DNA from: Zoogloeaceae bacterium
Lineage (GTDB): Bacteria > Pseudomonadota > Gammaproteobacteria > Burkholderiales > Rhodocyclaceae
Assembly (NCBI GenBank): GCA_031259605.1
Contig: JAIRLE010000018.1
Coordinates: forward strand, 1 to 15,815
Length of the DNA stretch: 15,815 bases
Reading direction: 5' to 3'
The notes under the pieces were generated by a model. The model saw only the letters and a program-made list of their open reading frames with translations. It made no database searches and was not told the origin of the DNA. A program made the position numbers and the translations under genes. This document shows, in pieces, positions 1-6,153 of this stretch. Every line of letters begins with the position of its first letter. Position 1 is the first letter of the stretch.

Positions 1-306
1 GAACCCGGCCTCGACCGCCTCATCCGCGCCGCTTACAAACTCCTCGGCCTGCAAACCTACTTCACCGCGGGCGTGAAGGAAGTGCGCGCCTGGACGATCC
101 ACAGGGGCGACACCGCGCCACAGGCCGCCGGCGTCATCCACACCGACTTCGAGCGCGGCTTCATCCGGGCGCAGACCATCGCCTTCGAGGACTTCATTCA
201 ATATCAGGGCGAACATGGCGCGAAAGAGGCGGGCAGAATGCGCGCCGAAGGAAAGGACTATGTGGTGAGGGATGGGGATGTGATGAATTTTCTGTTCAAT
301 GTATAG
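1..306 (+). CDS. ychF: Ribosome-binding ATPase YchF, C-terminal part
   Basis: This is the 3' end of a gene that begins upstream of the window; the frame is open from base 1, giving about 101 residues. The protein matches the end of YchF (OLA1-type Obg-family ATPase): LQTYFTAGVKEVRAWT, then VIHTDFERGFIRA, EDFIQ, GAKEAG, and the terminal GDVMNFLFNV. This covers the C-terminal TGS domain; the nucleotide-binding G domain lies outside the window. YchF binds ribosomes, prefers ATP to GTP, and is linked to translation and the oxidative stress response. In many proteobacteria it follows pth, which cannot be checked here. Nothing in the visible part looks degraded. The assignment is close to certain because this end of the family is very conserved. 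Confidence 0.96.
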   Translation, partial: EPGLDRLIRAAYKLLGLQTYFTAGVKEVRAWTIHRGDTAPQAAGVIHTDFERGFIRAQTIAFEDFIQYQGEHGAKEAGRMRAEGKDYVVRDGDVMNFLFNV

Positions 307-488
307 AGTCAGGCATCAAATGCCAGGAATCAGGGATCGGGAAAAATAGCGACCTTCGGGTGGGAGAAAGGGAATTTGGAGGACTTTTTCTCCTTCTTCA
401 CCGGCGCGCAGCGCCCCTCGCTCAGAGCCGAAGGCCGGAAGAGGGAGGCGTTCCATGTGGCGCAGCCGCAAACTTCCTGTCTTCCGGG

Positions 489-656
489 AGCAAAAATTAG
501 CGACAGCCCTTCAGGGCTGTCGGTCCAACTCCATTGGGAAGGGGTTTCTCTCCCCTAGAGAATGGCTACGGTCGAAACCCCGGCCGCGGCCGGGGTCTCA
601 ACCTTCGCGCCTTTCTTACGGGCGAGGTTTCAAACCGGAGTTCGTTTTACGATGAA
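489..656 (+). repeat. Dispersed hairpin repeat, copy 1 (full length)
   Basis: Same element as at 4248, 5888 (inverted) and 15649 (inverted). In order it contains: left end AGCAAAAATTAG (489-500); a perfect 10-bp-stem hairpin CGACAGCCCT/AGGGCTGTCG (501-522); an imperfect CCATTGGGAAGGGG stem region (531-564); GGCTACGGTCGAAACC; a perfect GC-rich palindrome CCCCGGCCGCGGCCGGGG (578-595); a CTTCGCGCC/GGGCGAGG arm; and the right end GGAG...TTTTACGATGAA (656). It has no coding capacity of its own. Here its terminal ATG (652) opens only a 40-codon frame that looks meaningless. Confidence 0.85.
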
Positions 657-663
657 TCACGCG

Positions 664-706
664 AGCAAGAAATTAGTAGGGGCAACCCTTGTGGTTGCCC
701 TCCCCT
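664..706 (+). repeat. Second repeat module sharing the left end
   Basis: The 13-mer AGCAAGAAATTAG (664-676) is identical to the left end of the repeat copy at 4248-4260. Here it leads into a different hairpin, GGGCAACC-CTTGT-GGTTGCCC (680-700). The left end therefore looks like a module that can be joined to different hairpins. Confidence 0.55.
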
Positions 707-808
707 GCCGTCATCTGCGGATGAGGGGGAGAAGGAAAATCAAACATTTCACACAGGGCAATCCGAGATTATGAACAGGTCCTGACATCTGACGCCCGAT
801 GCGCGACA

Positions 809-1510
809 ATGGCGGTTATGAATCCTTTTCGTTCATCGTTTTTGTGCGGCCTGTTGTTGTGCGCGCCTTGCGTTCTTGCCCATCCAGCGCTGGAGGCGGT
901 GGAAAACTTTGTGCGCGGCGAACTGGCGCTGCGGCATTCCGGCAAGATCAGCGTACAGGTCGGGCCGCTGGATGCGCGGCTGCGCTTGCCGGAGTGCGCC
1001 CGTTATCAGGCGTATCTGCCCAACAATCTGGACGCCGGTCGGTTGGCGGGCAACGCCAGTGTCGGACTGCGCTGTCTCGCGCCGACGCGCTGGAACATCT
1101 TTGTTCCGGTCAAAATTGCCATCGAGACGGATTATCTTGCCGCCGCAAACGCCATTCCCGCCGGACACGTCGTGCGGGAAGCGGATCTGGTCCTGCGCGT
1201 GGGCAATCTCGGCGACCTGCCCGCCAATGTGCTTGCCCGCCCCGAACAGGCCATTGGCAAGACGCTCAAGACGGCGCTTGCGCCGGGGCAACCCCTGCGC
1301 CAGGAATTGCTCGCCATGCCCGTCGTGATTCGTTCGGGGCAATCCGTGCTGCTGGTTTTTCGCGGCGCGGGCTTTACCGCCACCAATGAAGGCCGCGCCC
1401 TGAACCAGGCCAGCGAAGGCCAGGTCGCGCAGGCGCGTACCGCTTCCGGCACGGTTGTCAGCGGCATCGCCCAGGCCGATGGCACAATTCTTGTTAATGC
1501 TTCGCCATGA
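809..1510 (+). CDS. flgA: Flagellar P-ring assembly chaperone FlgA
   Basis: The product is 233 residues and is the periplasmic chaperone that helps FlgI assemble into the flagellar P-ring. The N-terminus is a signal peptide: NPFRSSF, a hydrophobic stretch (LCGLLLCAPCVLA) and a likely cut before HPALEAVENF. The middle holds the family's cysteine-containing domain (RLPEC, then GLRC). The C-terminal half is the SAF-like part with IPAGHVVREADL, GKTLKTALAPGQPLRQ, and the ending GTVVSGIAQADGTILV. A second in-frame ATG at 818 also leaves a good signal peptide; neither start has a clear ribosome-binding site, so the first nine bases are uncertain. The gene is followed at 1637 by flgM, as in many Gammaproteobacteria and Betaproteobacteria. 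The flgB operon usually found next to flgA is absent upstream, where ychF lies instead. Confidence 0.93.
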   Translation: MAVMNPFRSSFLCGLLLCAPCVLAHPALEAVENFVRGELALRHSGKISVQVGPLDARLRLPECARYQAYLPNNLDAGRLAGNASVGLRCLAPTRWNIFVPVKIAIETDYLAAANAIPAGHVVREADLVLRVGNLGDLPANVLARPEQAIGKTLKTALAPGQPLRQELLAMPVVIRSGQSVLLVFRGAGFTATNEGRALNQASEGQVAQARTASGTVVSGIAQADGTILVNASP

Positions 1511-1562
1511 AGGTCACGCGGCAGGGGAAACGGAATTTTTTGCCATTTCCGCCAGGATGACC

Positions 1563-1590
1563 TCAAGATGCCGCCCCAAATTGCCGTTAC
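1563..1590 (+). promoter_or_regulatory. Possible sigma-28 promoter for flgM-flgN
   Basis: TCAAGATG (1563-1570) and GCCGTTAC (1583-1590) are 12 nt apart. They resemble the flagellar sigma-28 pattern TAAAGTTT-N11-GCCGATAA, and flgM is a known target of that factor. The -35 match is poor and the spacer is one base long, so this is a suggestion only. Confidence 0.25.
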
Positions 1591-1636
1591 AAATCATGAG
1601 GAATCCAGGAACTCCCCTGTTCATTAGGTGAAGCAG

Positions 1637-1903
1637 ATGAAAGTCGAAACCACATATCCATTTACGCCCGCGCCTGCCGCGCGCGCCGCCGCCAAACCGA
1701 CCAGCGCGGAAAGATCCGGCGACCAGGTCAGGTTGAGCGATGTCGTCCAACTGCACGCTTCCGAAGCGCCGGTCGACGACAGCCGTGTGCAGGAAATCAA
1801 ACAGGCCATCGCCGAAGGCCGCTTTCGCATCAACCCGGAAGCCATTGCCGACCGTTTGATCAGTACCGCACAAGAACTCATTGCCGCGCAACGCCGGGTG
1901 TAG
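1637..1903 (+). CDS. flgM: Anti-sigma-28 factor FlgM
   Basis: The product is 88 residues, a usual length for FlgM, which holds the flagellar sigma factor FliA (sigma-28) inactive until it is exported through the finished hook-basal body. The N-terminal half is low complexity, rich in Ala, Pro and Thr, as expected for the unfolded export region. The C-terminal half carries the FliA-binding helices: LSDVVQLH, then VQEIKQAIAEGRFRINPEAIADRLI, which is the family hallmark. I chose the ATG at 1637 because AGGTGA lies just upstream at a good distance; a GTG at 1628 is in frame but would swallow that site. It is followed 12 nt later by flgN, so the two are very likely co-transcribed. Confidence 0.93.
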   Translation: MKVETTYPFTPAPAARAAAKPTSAERSGDQVRLSDVVQLHASEAPVDDSRVQEIKQAIAEGRFRINPEAIADRLISTAQELIAAQRRV

Positions 1904-1915
1904 CGCCACGAAATC

Positions 1916-2395
1916 ATGGACACCGCAGCAAACTTTGCACAAATCCTGGACGCCGAAATCACGGCGGTTCGGCAATTTGTCGCGCTCTTGCAGGAAGAAC
2001 AGCGGCAATTGCGGGAAAACGAGATTGATGCGCTGGAAAGCACCACCGTCAACAAGCTCCAGTTTGCCGAGGAACTGCAAGAAATCGGCAAGGCACGCCA
2101 CGCCTGTTTGCGCCAACTGGGCATCGCCGGTCATGATGATAACGGTCTGAGCGTGGAAAACTGGCTTATTGCGCAAGGCAATCCCCGTCTGCTGCAAGCC
2201 TGGCACACCCTGCAAAATCTGGCGCGTGACGCCAAATCCCTGAATGAACTCAATGGCCGATGCATCGCGCTCCTGTCGCGCAACGCCCGCGAACAACTCG
2301 ATGCGCTTGCCGGGCGGCAAGCCCACGGCGTTTTCTACAAGCCCGACGGCCAGACCACTGTCAGTGGGAGCTTTCGCATCAGCGATTCCGTTTGA
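1916..2395 (+). CDS. flgN: Flagellar export chaperone FlgN
   Basis: The product is 159 residues, mostly alpha-helical and rich in Gln, Glu and Leu, matching the FlgN family, which guards the hook-associated proteins FlgK and FlgL before export. Visible features are a long N-terminal amphipathic helix (ILDAEITAVRQFVALLQEEQ), the region LRENEIDALESTTVNKLQ, and the C-terminal LNGRCIALLSRNAREQLDAL followed by YKPDGQT, typical of the family end. Sequence conservation in FlgN is low, so the flgM-flgN position adds much to the call. The start follows flgM by 12 nt. The 3' side runs into a hairpin-rich spacer and no more flagellar genes follow. Confidence 0.9.
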   Translation: MDTAANFAQILDAEITAVRQFVALLQEEQRQLRENEIDALESTTVNKLQFAEELQEIGKARHACLRQLGIAGHDDNGLSVENWLIAQGNPRLLQAWHTLQNLARDAKSLNELNGRCIALLSRNAREQLDALAGRQAHGVFYKPDGQTTVSGSFRISDSV

Positions 2396-2467
2396 ATGCA
2401 ATCGAAACAACGGCATTGCCGCGCCGAACTTGTCGAACAGGCGCTTGTTTTCGTTTCGCTTGCCGTC

Positions 2468-2507
2468 CTCTCTCCCGCCTGGCGGGAGAGAGTGCCCCGA
2501 CAGGGGC
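2468..2507. repeat. Double hairpin of the CTCTCCC/GGGAGAG type
   Basis: CTCTCTCCCGCC (2468-2479) and GGCGGGAGAGAG (2481-2492) form a perfect 12-bp inverted repeat, followed directly by GCCCC-GACA-GGGGC (2494-2507). There is no T-run, so it is not a classical intrinsic terminator. The same motif recurs at 2582. Most of 2396-2722 is such material; no gene is visible in it. Confidence 0.75.
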
Positions 2508-2581
2508 GAGAGAGGGTGTCGTATCCACGGCAAAGCCGCAAAAATCAGGGCGTCTGGAACACAACACGCCCAAGCGCAATA

Positions 2582-2607
2582 CCCTCTCCCGCAAAAACGG
2601 GAGAGGG
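2582..2607. repeat. Hairpin of the CTCTCCC/GGGAGAG type
   Basis: CCCTCTCCCG and CGGGAGAGGG form a perfect 10-bp stem around the loop CAAAAA. Together with 2468-2507 it brackets a 74-bp anonymous stretch between flgN and dapF. It may end flgN transcripts or protect their ends, but this is inferred from structure only. Confidence 0.7.
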
Positions 2608-2701
2608 GAAAACTTTGCGCCTTTCTCTTTCCACGCAGCGGATGAAGAGGAAGATGACGCATGGAGTAGAATCAAATCTTTTGTAGATAGGCGCAGGAAT
2701 A

Positions 2702-2725
2702 GGGATGACTATGGGGATGGCTATG
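2702..2725 (+). repeat. Tandem 12-bp duplication over the dapF start
   Basis: GGGATGACTATG (2702-2713) is followed directly by GGGATGGCTATG (2714-2725), 11 of 12 bases identical. Each unit holds a GGGA ribosome-binding-like stretch and an ATG (2711 and 2723), both in the dapF frame. The result is two in-frame starts 12 nt apart. Confidence 0.7.
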
Positions 2726-3550
2726 CTCCGGTTTTCCAAGATGCAAGGGCTGGGCAATGATTTTGTCGTGATCGATGGTGTACGCCAGCATACCGAACTG
2801 ACGCCGGAGCGAGTGCGTTTTCTGGCGGATCGGCATTTTGGCGTGGGTTGCGATCAGGTGTTGCTGGTGGAAGCGGACGCGCAGGCGGAGGTGGATTTTT
2901 GCTATCGCATTTTCAACGCTGACGGCGGCGAGGTGGAACAATGCGGTAATGGCGCGCGCTGTTTTGCCCGCTTTGTCCATGATGTCGGTCTTACGGACAA
3001 GCGGGAAATCCAGGTGCGCACCGCCAAGGGCGTCATCACGTCGAAGCTGGAAGCGGATGGGCAGGTGACGGTCGACATGGGCGCGCCGCGCTTTGCGCCA
3101 GCGGAAATTCCTTTTCTGGCCGACAGGGAAGCCTTGACCTATCCGCTGGCGCTGGCGGACGTTACGCTTACCGTCAGCGCGCTCTCCATGGGCAATCCGC
3201 ATGTCGTGCAGGTGGTGGCGGATGTGGATGCCGCGCCCGTGGCGGCGCAAGGCCCGTTGCTGGCGGCGCATCCGCGTTTTCCGCAGGGAGCGAACGCGGG
3301 ATTTTGGGCGGTGCGGGATCGTGAACATATTCATTTGCGAGTATTCGAGCGCGGCGCGGGCGAAACCCTGGCGTGCGGCACGGGCGCTTGCGCGGCGGTG
3401 GTCGCGGGCATTCGCCTGGGGCTGCTGGATGCGACGGTCGAGGTTTCCACTCGCGGCGGTTGTCTGGTCATCCATTGGGAGGGCGCGGGGCATCCGGTGT
3501 GGATGACCGGCCCGGCGGTCAGCGTTTTCAGGGGAGAAATCGAGTTATGA
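2723..3550 (+). CDS. dapF: Diaminopimelate epimerase DapF
   Basis: DapF converts LL-diaminopimelate to meso-diaminopimelate for lysine and peptidoglycan synthesis in the cytoplasm. With the start at 2723 the product is 275 residues, close to the enterobacterial length, and opens with the expected FSKMQGLGNDFVVID. The two catalytic cysteines are present: Cys74 in NADGGEVEQCGNGARC and Cys218 in ETLACGTGACAAV. The proton-shuttling sites fall in the two symmetrical halves as usual. Starts at 2705, 2711 and 2717 are in frame, but would add a Met-rich tail not seen in the family; 2723 has GGGAT at a good distance. The stop overlaps the next start (ATGA at 3547-3550), showing translational coupling to the DUF484 gene. 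Confidence 0.96.
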   Translation: MLRFSKMQGLGNDFVVIDGVRQHTELTPERVRFLADRHFGVGCDQVLLVEADAQAEVDFCYRIFNADGGEVEQCGNGARCFARFVHDVGLTDKREIQVRTAKGVITSKLEADGQVTVDMGAPRFAPAEIPFLADREALTYPLALADVTLTVSALSMGNPHVVQVVADVDAAPVAAQGPLLAAHPRFPQGANAGFWAVRDREHIHLRVFERGAGETLACGTGACAAVVAGIRLGLLDATVEVSTRGGCLVIHWEGAGHPVWMTGPAVSVFRGEIEL

Positions 3551-4227
3551 AGACGGAAGAAGTCATCGAATATCTGGAGGCGACGCCCCAGTTCTTTGAG
3601 CAATGCGCCGATCGACTGGCGGAAATTTTTGTGCCGCATCCGCATGGCGGACGCGCCATTTCGCTGAGCGAGCGGCAAATGCTGACGCTGCGCGACAAAA
3701 ACCGCAAACTGGAACAGCGCTTGAGCGAGTTGCTTTCCTTTGGCGAGGAAAACGACGTAATCAGTGAAAAAATGCATCGTCTCGCCGTGGGTCTGGTAGC
3801 CGCCGAAACGTTCCCGGCGGCGCTGCACCTCATCCATCTGCATCTGCGCGATGACTTCGCCATTCCGCGCGTAGCCCTGCGTCTGTGGCGCAAACCGGGG
3901 GATGTGGCCGACCTGCCGGAATTCGCGGCGGTCAGCGCCGATTTGCAGGATTTTGCCGAGCGGCTGGAAAAACCCTACTGCGGCGCGAGCGCCAATCCGG
4001 GCGACATGGCGGGCGTGGCGACATCGGCCTGGTTTGGCGCGTATGCCGCCCATATTCGTTCGCAGGCGCTGGTTTCCCTGCGCAACGGCGGCGGCGCCAT
4101 CGGCCTGCTCGCGCTGGGCAGCGAAGACGTCGAGCGCTTTTATAGCGGCATGGGGACGCTGTATCTGGAACGTCTGGGCGAAATCATTTCCGCCGTGCTG
4201 GGGCGCGTCACCCACAGCGCGTTGTAG
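3547..4227 (+). CDS. DUF484 family protein (YigA-like)
   Basis: The product is 226 residues and belongs to the DUF484 family, of unknown biochemical function, usually found between dapF and xerC. The N-terminus EEVIEYLEATPQFFEQCADRL and FVPHPHGGRAISLSERQ are the family signature. A helical stretch (RQMLTLRDKNRKLEQRLSEL) is probably a coiled coil, and the rest has a GAF-like pattern ending in GIGLLALGSEDVERFYSGMG-type sequence (here GGGAIGLLALGSEDVERFY). GAF domains bind small ligands; which one, if any, is unknown here. The gene overlaps dapF by four bases. A repeat copy separates it from xerC, which normally follows directly. Confidence 0.9.
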   Translation: MKTEEVIEYLEATPQFFEQCADRLAEIFVPHPHGGRAISLSERQMLTLRDKNRKLEQRLSELLSFGEENDVISEKMHRLAVGLVAAETFPAALHLIHLHLRDDFAIPRVALRLWRKPGDVADLPEFAAVSADLQDFAERLEKPYCGASANPGDMAGVATSAWFGAYAAHIRSQALVSLRNGGGAIGLLALGSEDVERFYSGMGTLYLERLGEIISAVLGRVTHSAL

Positions 4228-4247
4228 ACGCCCTGCCGCCCTTATCC

Positions 4248-4398
4248 AGCAAGAAATTAGCGGCAGCCCTTCAGGGCTACCGGTCTAACGTCATTGGGAA
4301 GGGGTTTCTCTCCCCTTCCCAATGGCTACGGTCGAAACCCCGACCTTCGCCCCGCCCTGAAGGGCGGGGGTTCAAACCGGAGTCAGTTTTACGATGAA
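4248..4398 (+). repeat. Dispersed hairpin repeat, copy 2, reaching the xerC start
   Basis: It starts AGCAAGAAATTAG, then GGCAGCCCTTCAGGGCTACC (hairpin with one mismatch). Next is a perfect 13-bp stem CATTGGGAAGGGG/CCCCTTCCCAATG (4292-4324), then GGCTACGGTCGAAACCCC. Instead of the GGCCGCGGCC palindrome it has a CCCCGCCCTGAAGGGCGGGG hairpin, then CAAACCGGAG and TTTTACGATGAA. The final ATG (4394) is the start codon of xerC. Confidence 0.87.
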
Positions 4399-5344
4399 CG
4401 CGCCGCCCGGCGCCAGCAGCGCCAACGCGAAACAGGTGGCGGCGTATCTGGCCTGGCTTTCCGTCCAGCGCCGCCAGTCGGCGCATACGCTTTCCGCTTA
4501 CGCGCGCGATTTGGCGCGGCTTGCCGCCCTGTCTGCCGGACAGCCCTTTGCCGCGCTGGATGTCAACAGCATTCGCCGCCAGATTGCCCTGCTGCATGGC
4601 AAGGGACTTTCCGGGCGTTCGCTGGCGCGGCTGTTGTCGGCGTGGCGTGGTTTTTTCCGCTGGCTGCAACAACAGGGCGAGATAACGCGCAATCCTTGCC
4701 TGACCCTGCGCGCGCCCAAATCGCCCCGCCGTTTGCCGGACGCGCTTTCCGTGGAGGAAAGCATCGGCCTTCTGAGCGGCGCGCGCGCCGATGACGCCGA
4801 AGCGGACGCCGTACTCATCCTGCGCGATCTGGCGATGTTCGAGTTGTTTTATTCTTCCGGCTTGCGTCTTTCCGAACTCGATGGCCTGAATCTCGACGCG
4901 CTGGAAGACTTGCGCGCCAGCGGTGAAATCCGCGTTACCGGCAAGCGCAACAAGACTCGCGTCGTCCCGGTGGGCGGCAAGGCGCAAGAAGCGCTGGACG
5001 CTTGGGCGGCGGTGCGCGCCAGACTGGCCGCGCCGGAAGAAAACGCGCTCTTCGTCAGCTGCCGGGGGACGCGCATCAGTATGCGGATGATCCAGAAACG
5101 CCTGGAGCGCCGAGCAAAGGAAGCCGGGTTTTCCATACCCGTGCACCCGCACATGTTGCGTCACTCCTTCGCTTCGCATCTCTTGCAATCTTCTGGCGAC
5201 CTGCGTGCCGTGCAGGAAATGCTCGGCCACAGCAGCATCGCCTCCACCCAGGTTTATACCCATCTGGATTTCCAGCACCTGAGCAAGATTTACGATCAGG
5301 CGCACCCGCGGGCGCGGCGCAAAAAACAGAAGACAGACGACTGA
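4394..5344 (+). CDS. xerC: Tyrosine recombinase XerC
   Basis: XerC acts with XerD at the dif site to resolve chromosome dimers. The product is 316 residues. The N-terminal SAM-like DNA-binding domain is visible (VAAYLAWLSVQRRQSAHTLSAYARDL), and the catalytic set is complete: Arg158 (SSGLRLSEL), Lys184 (VTGKRNKTR), His253 and Arg256 (HPHMLRHSFASH), His279 (LGHSS) and nucleophile Tyr288 (VYTHLD). Spacing matches XerC of other bacteria. XerC is preferred over XerD because it follows dapF and DUF484. The ATG lies inside the right end of a dispersed repeat, 11 nt after GGAG; the first dozen residues (NAPPGASSANAK) are not family-conserved, so the true start could have been changed by the repeat. 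It ends in a basic tail, ARRKKQK. Confidence 0.94.
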   Translation: MNAPPGASSANAKQVAAYLAWLSVQRRQSAHTLSAYARDLARLAALSAGQPFAALDVNSIRRQIALLHGKGLSGRSLARLLSAWRGFFRWLQQQGEITRNPCLTLRAPKSPRRLPDALSVEESIGLLSGARADDAEADAVLILRDLAMFELFYSSGLRLSELDGLNLDALEDLRASGEIRVTGKRNKTRVVPVGGKAQEALDAWAAVRARLAAPEENALFVSCRGTRISMRMIQKRLERRAKEAGFSIPVHPHMLRHSFASHLLQSSGDLRAVQEMLGHSSIASTQVYTHLDFQHLSKIYDQAHPRARRKKQKTDD

Positions 5345-5377
5345 CCCCGCTCTTGGGCGGCGCGGAATTTTTCAAAA

Positions 5378-5407
5378 CTTGAAACGCGTGGGGGTTGTCC
5401 CTATATG
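5378..5407 (+). promoter_or_regulatory. Sigma-32 (heat shock) promoter of hsp20
   Basis: CTTGAAA (5378-5384), a 14-nt spacer, then CCCTATATG (5399-5407) fits the heat-shock pattern CTTGAAA-N13-17-CCCCATNT well. It lies about 50 bp before a small heat shock gene, the expected kind of target. A control by RpoH is inferred from this match. Confidence 0.72.
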
Positions 5408-5454
5408 GGTTCCAGTGCCGCCCCGGCCATTTTTTTGTGAAAGGAGAAACTCGC

Positions 5455-5880
5455 ATGAATGCCTTGACGCCCTTGCATGACCCGCTGGACGAACTTTTCC
5501 GCGGCTTTTTCGTCCGACCGATGGATTTGCACGCGGGCAACGCCCCCGCGTCCCCTCCTGCCATCCGCATGGATGTGAAGGAAGAGGAAAACGCCTATGT
5601 GGTGCATGCCGAATTGCCCGGCGTGAAAAAGGAGGATATCCACATTACCGTCGACGGCAACCTTGTTTCCATCAGCGCGGAAATCCAAAGCCAGAGCGAA
5701 ACGAAGGAAGGCGAGCGCGTGCTGCGTTCCGAACGTTACTTCGGCAAGCTGTCCCGTTCCTTCCAGTTGGCGCAGGATGTCGACGACACCCAGTCCGCCG
5801 CCCGCTTCAATGACGGAATCCTGGAACTGACGCTGCCCAAGCGCGCTGCTGTCGCCAGCAAACGCATCGCGGTGCAGTAA
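5455..5880 (+). CDS. Small heat shock protein, Hsp20 family
   Basis: The product is 141 residues, an ATP-independent holdase chaperone that binds unfolding proteins in the cytoplasm. The N-terminal arm (LTPLHDPLDELFRGFFVRPMD) precedes the alpha-crystallin domain, roughly residues 38-130: IRMDVKEEENAYVVHAELPG, then VKKEDIHITVDGNLVSISAE, RSERYFGKLSRSFQL and the conserved A.F.DGILELTLPK. The end has an IAV tripeptide (KRIAVQ) in the place of the usual I-x-I/V oligomerisation motif. The ATG at 5455 is preceded by AAGGAGA, a strong ribosome-binding site; an upstream GTG-type extension is not needed. It appears to be a single-gene unit: its own sigma-32-like promoter upstream, an inverted repeat copy 7 nt after the stop. 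Confidence 0.93.
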   Translation: MNALTPLHDPLDELFRGFFVRPMDLHAGNAPASPPAIRMDVKEEENAYVVHAELPGVKKEDIHITVDGNLVSISAEIQSQSETKEGERVLRSERYFGKLSRSFQLAQDVDDTQSAARFNDGILELTLPKRAAVASKRIAVQ

Positions 5881-5887
5881 GCGCCTG

Positions 5888-6056
5888 TTCATCGTAAAAC
5901 CAACTCCGGTTTGAAACCCCGCCCGCAAGAAAGGCGCGAAGGTTGAGACCCCGGCCGCGGCCGGGGTTTCGACCGTAGCCATTCTCGAGGGGAAAGACCC
6001 CCCTTCCCAATGACGTCAGACCGGCAGCCCTGAAGGGCTGCCGCTGATTTCCTGCT
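5888..6056 (-). repeat. Dispersed hairpin repeat, copy 3 (full length, inverted)
   Basis: Read on the minus strand it begins CAGCAGGAAATCAG, then a perfect GCGGCAGCCCT/AGGGCTGCCG hairpin, a CATTGGGAAGGGG stem (right arm mutated), GGCTACGGTCGAAACC, the GGCCGCGGCC palindrome, CTTCGCGCCTTTCTTGCGGG, and ends GGAG-N11-ATGAA at 5888. It is about 169 bp and most like copy 1. It fills most of the space between hsp20 and purB. Confidence 0.87.
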
Positions 6057-6153
6057 GCGATTGCCCTGCCTCGCCTCTACGGCGAACCTTGTAAAACGGC
6101 GGCCTGTAGTAGAATCCACACGCTTGCGCCACACACCGACGATAGGAACTTCC

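Larger units (their letters stand above)
307..808. other. Non-coding spacer between ychF and flgA
   Basis: About 500 bases without a credible gene. The first part (307-488) is anonymous; it holds a small hairpin (GGCAT-CAA-ATGCC, about 312-324) not followed by a T-run, so it is a poor terminator. From 489 to 656 lies a full copy of the dispersed repeat, and from 664 a second short module starts. Bases 705-808 show no recognisable promoter for flgA. Several short open frames overlap here, but they run through the repeat hairpins and resemble no protein. Confidence 0.7.

Noticed and set aside
652..774. 40-residue frame opened by the ATG at the end of repeat copy 1
   Set aside because: It runs through another hairpin module, has no family resemblance, and stops before flgA.
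1514..2662. 382-codon minus frame opposite flgM and flgN
   Set aside because: A shadow frame over two recognised genes, running on into hairpin repeats.
3331..5305. Two long minus frames (3331-4215 and 4277-5305) opposite DUF484 and xerC
   Set aside because: Both lie antisense to conserved genes and show no protein family features.
5347..5371. Possible terminator after xerC (CCGC...GCGG then AATTTTT)
   Set aside because: The stem is only four base pairs and the loop is long, so it is too weak to call.
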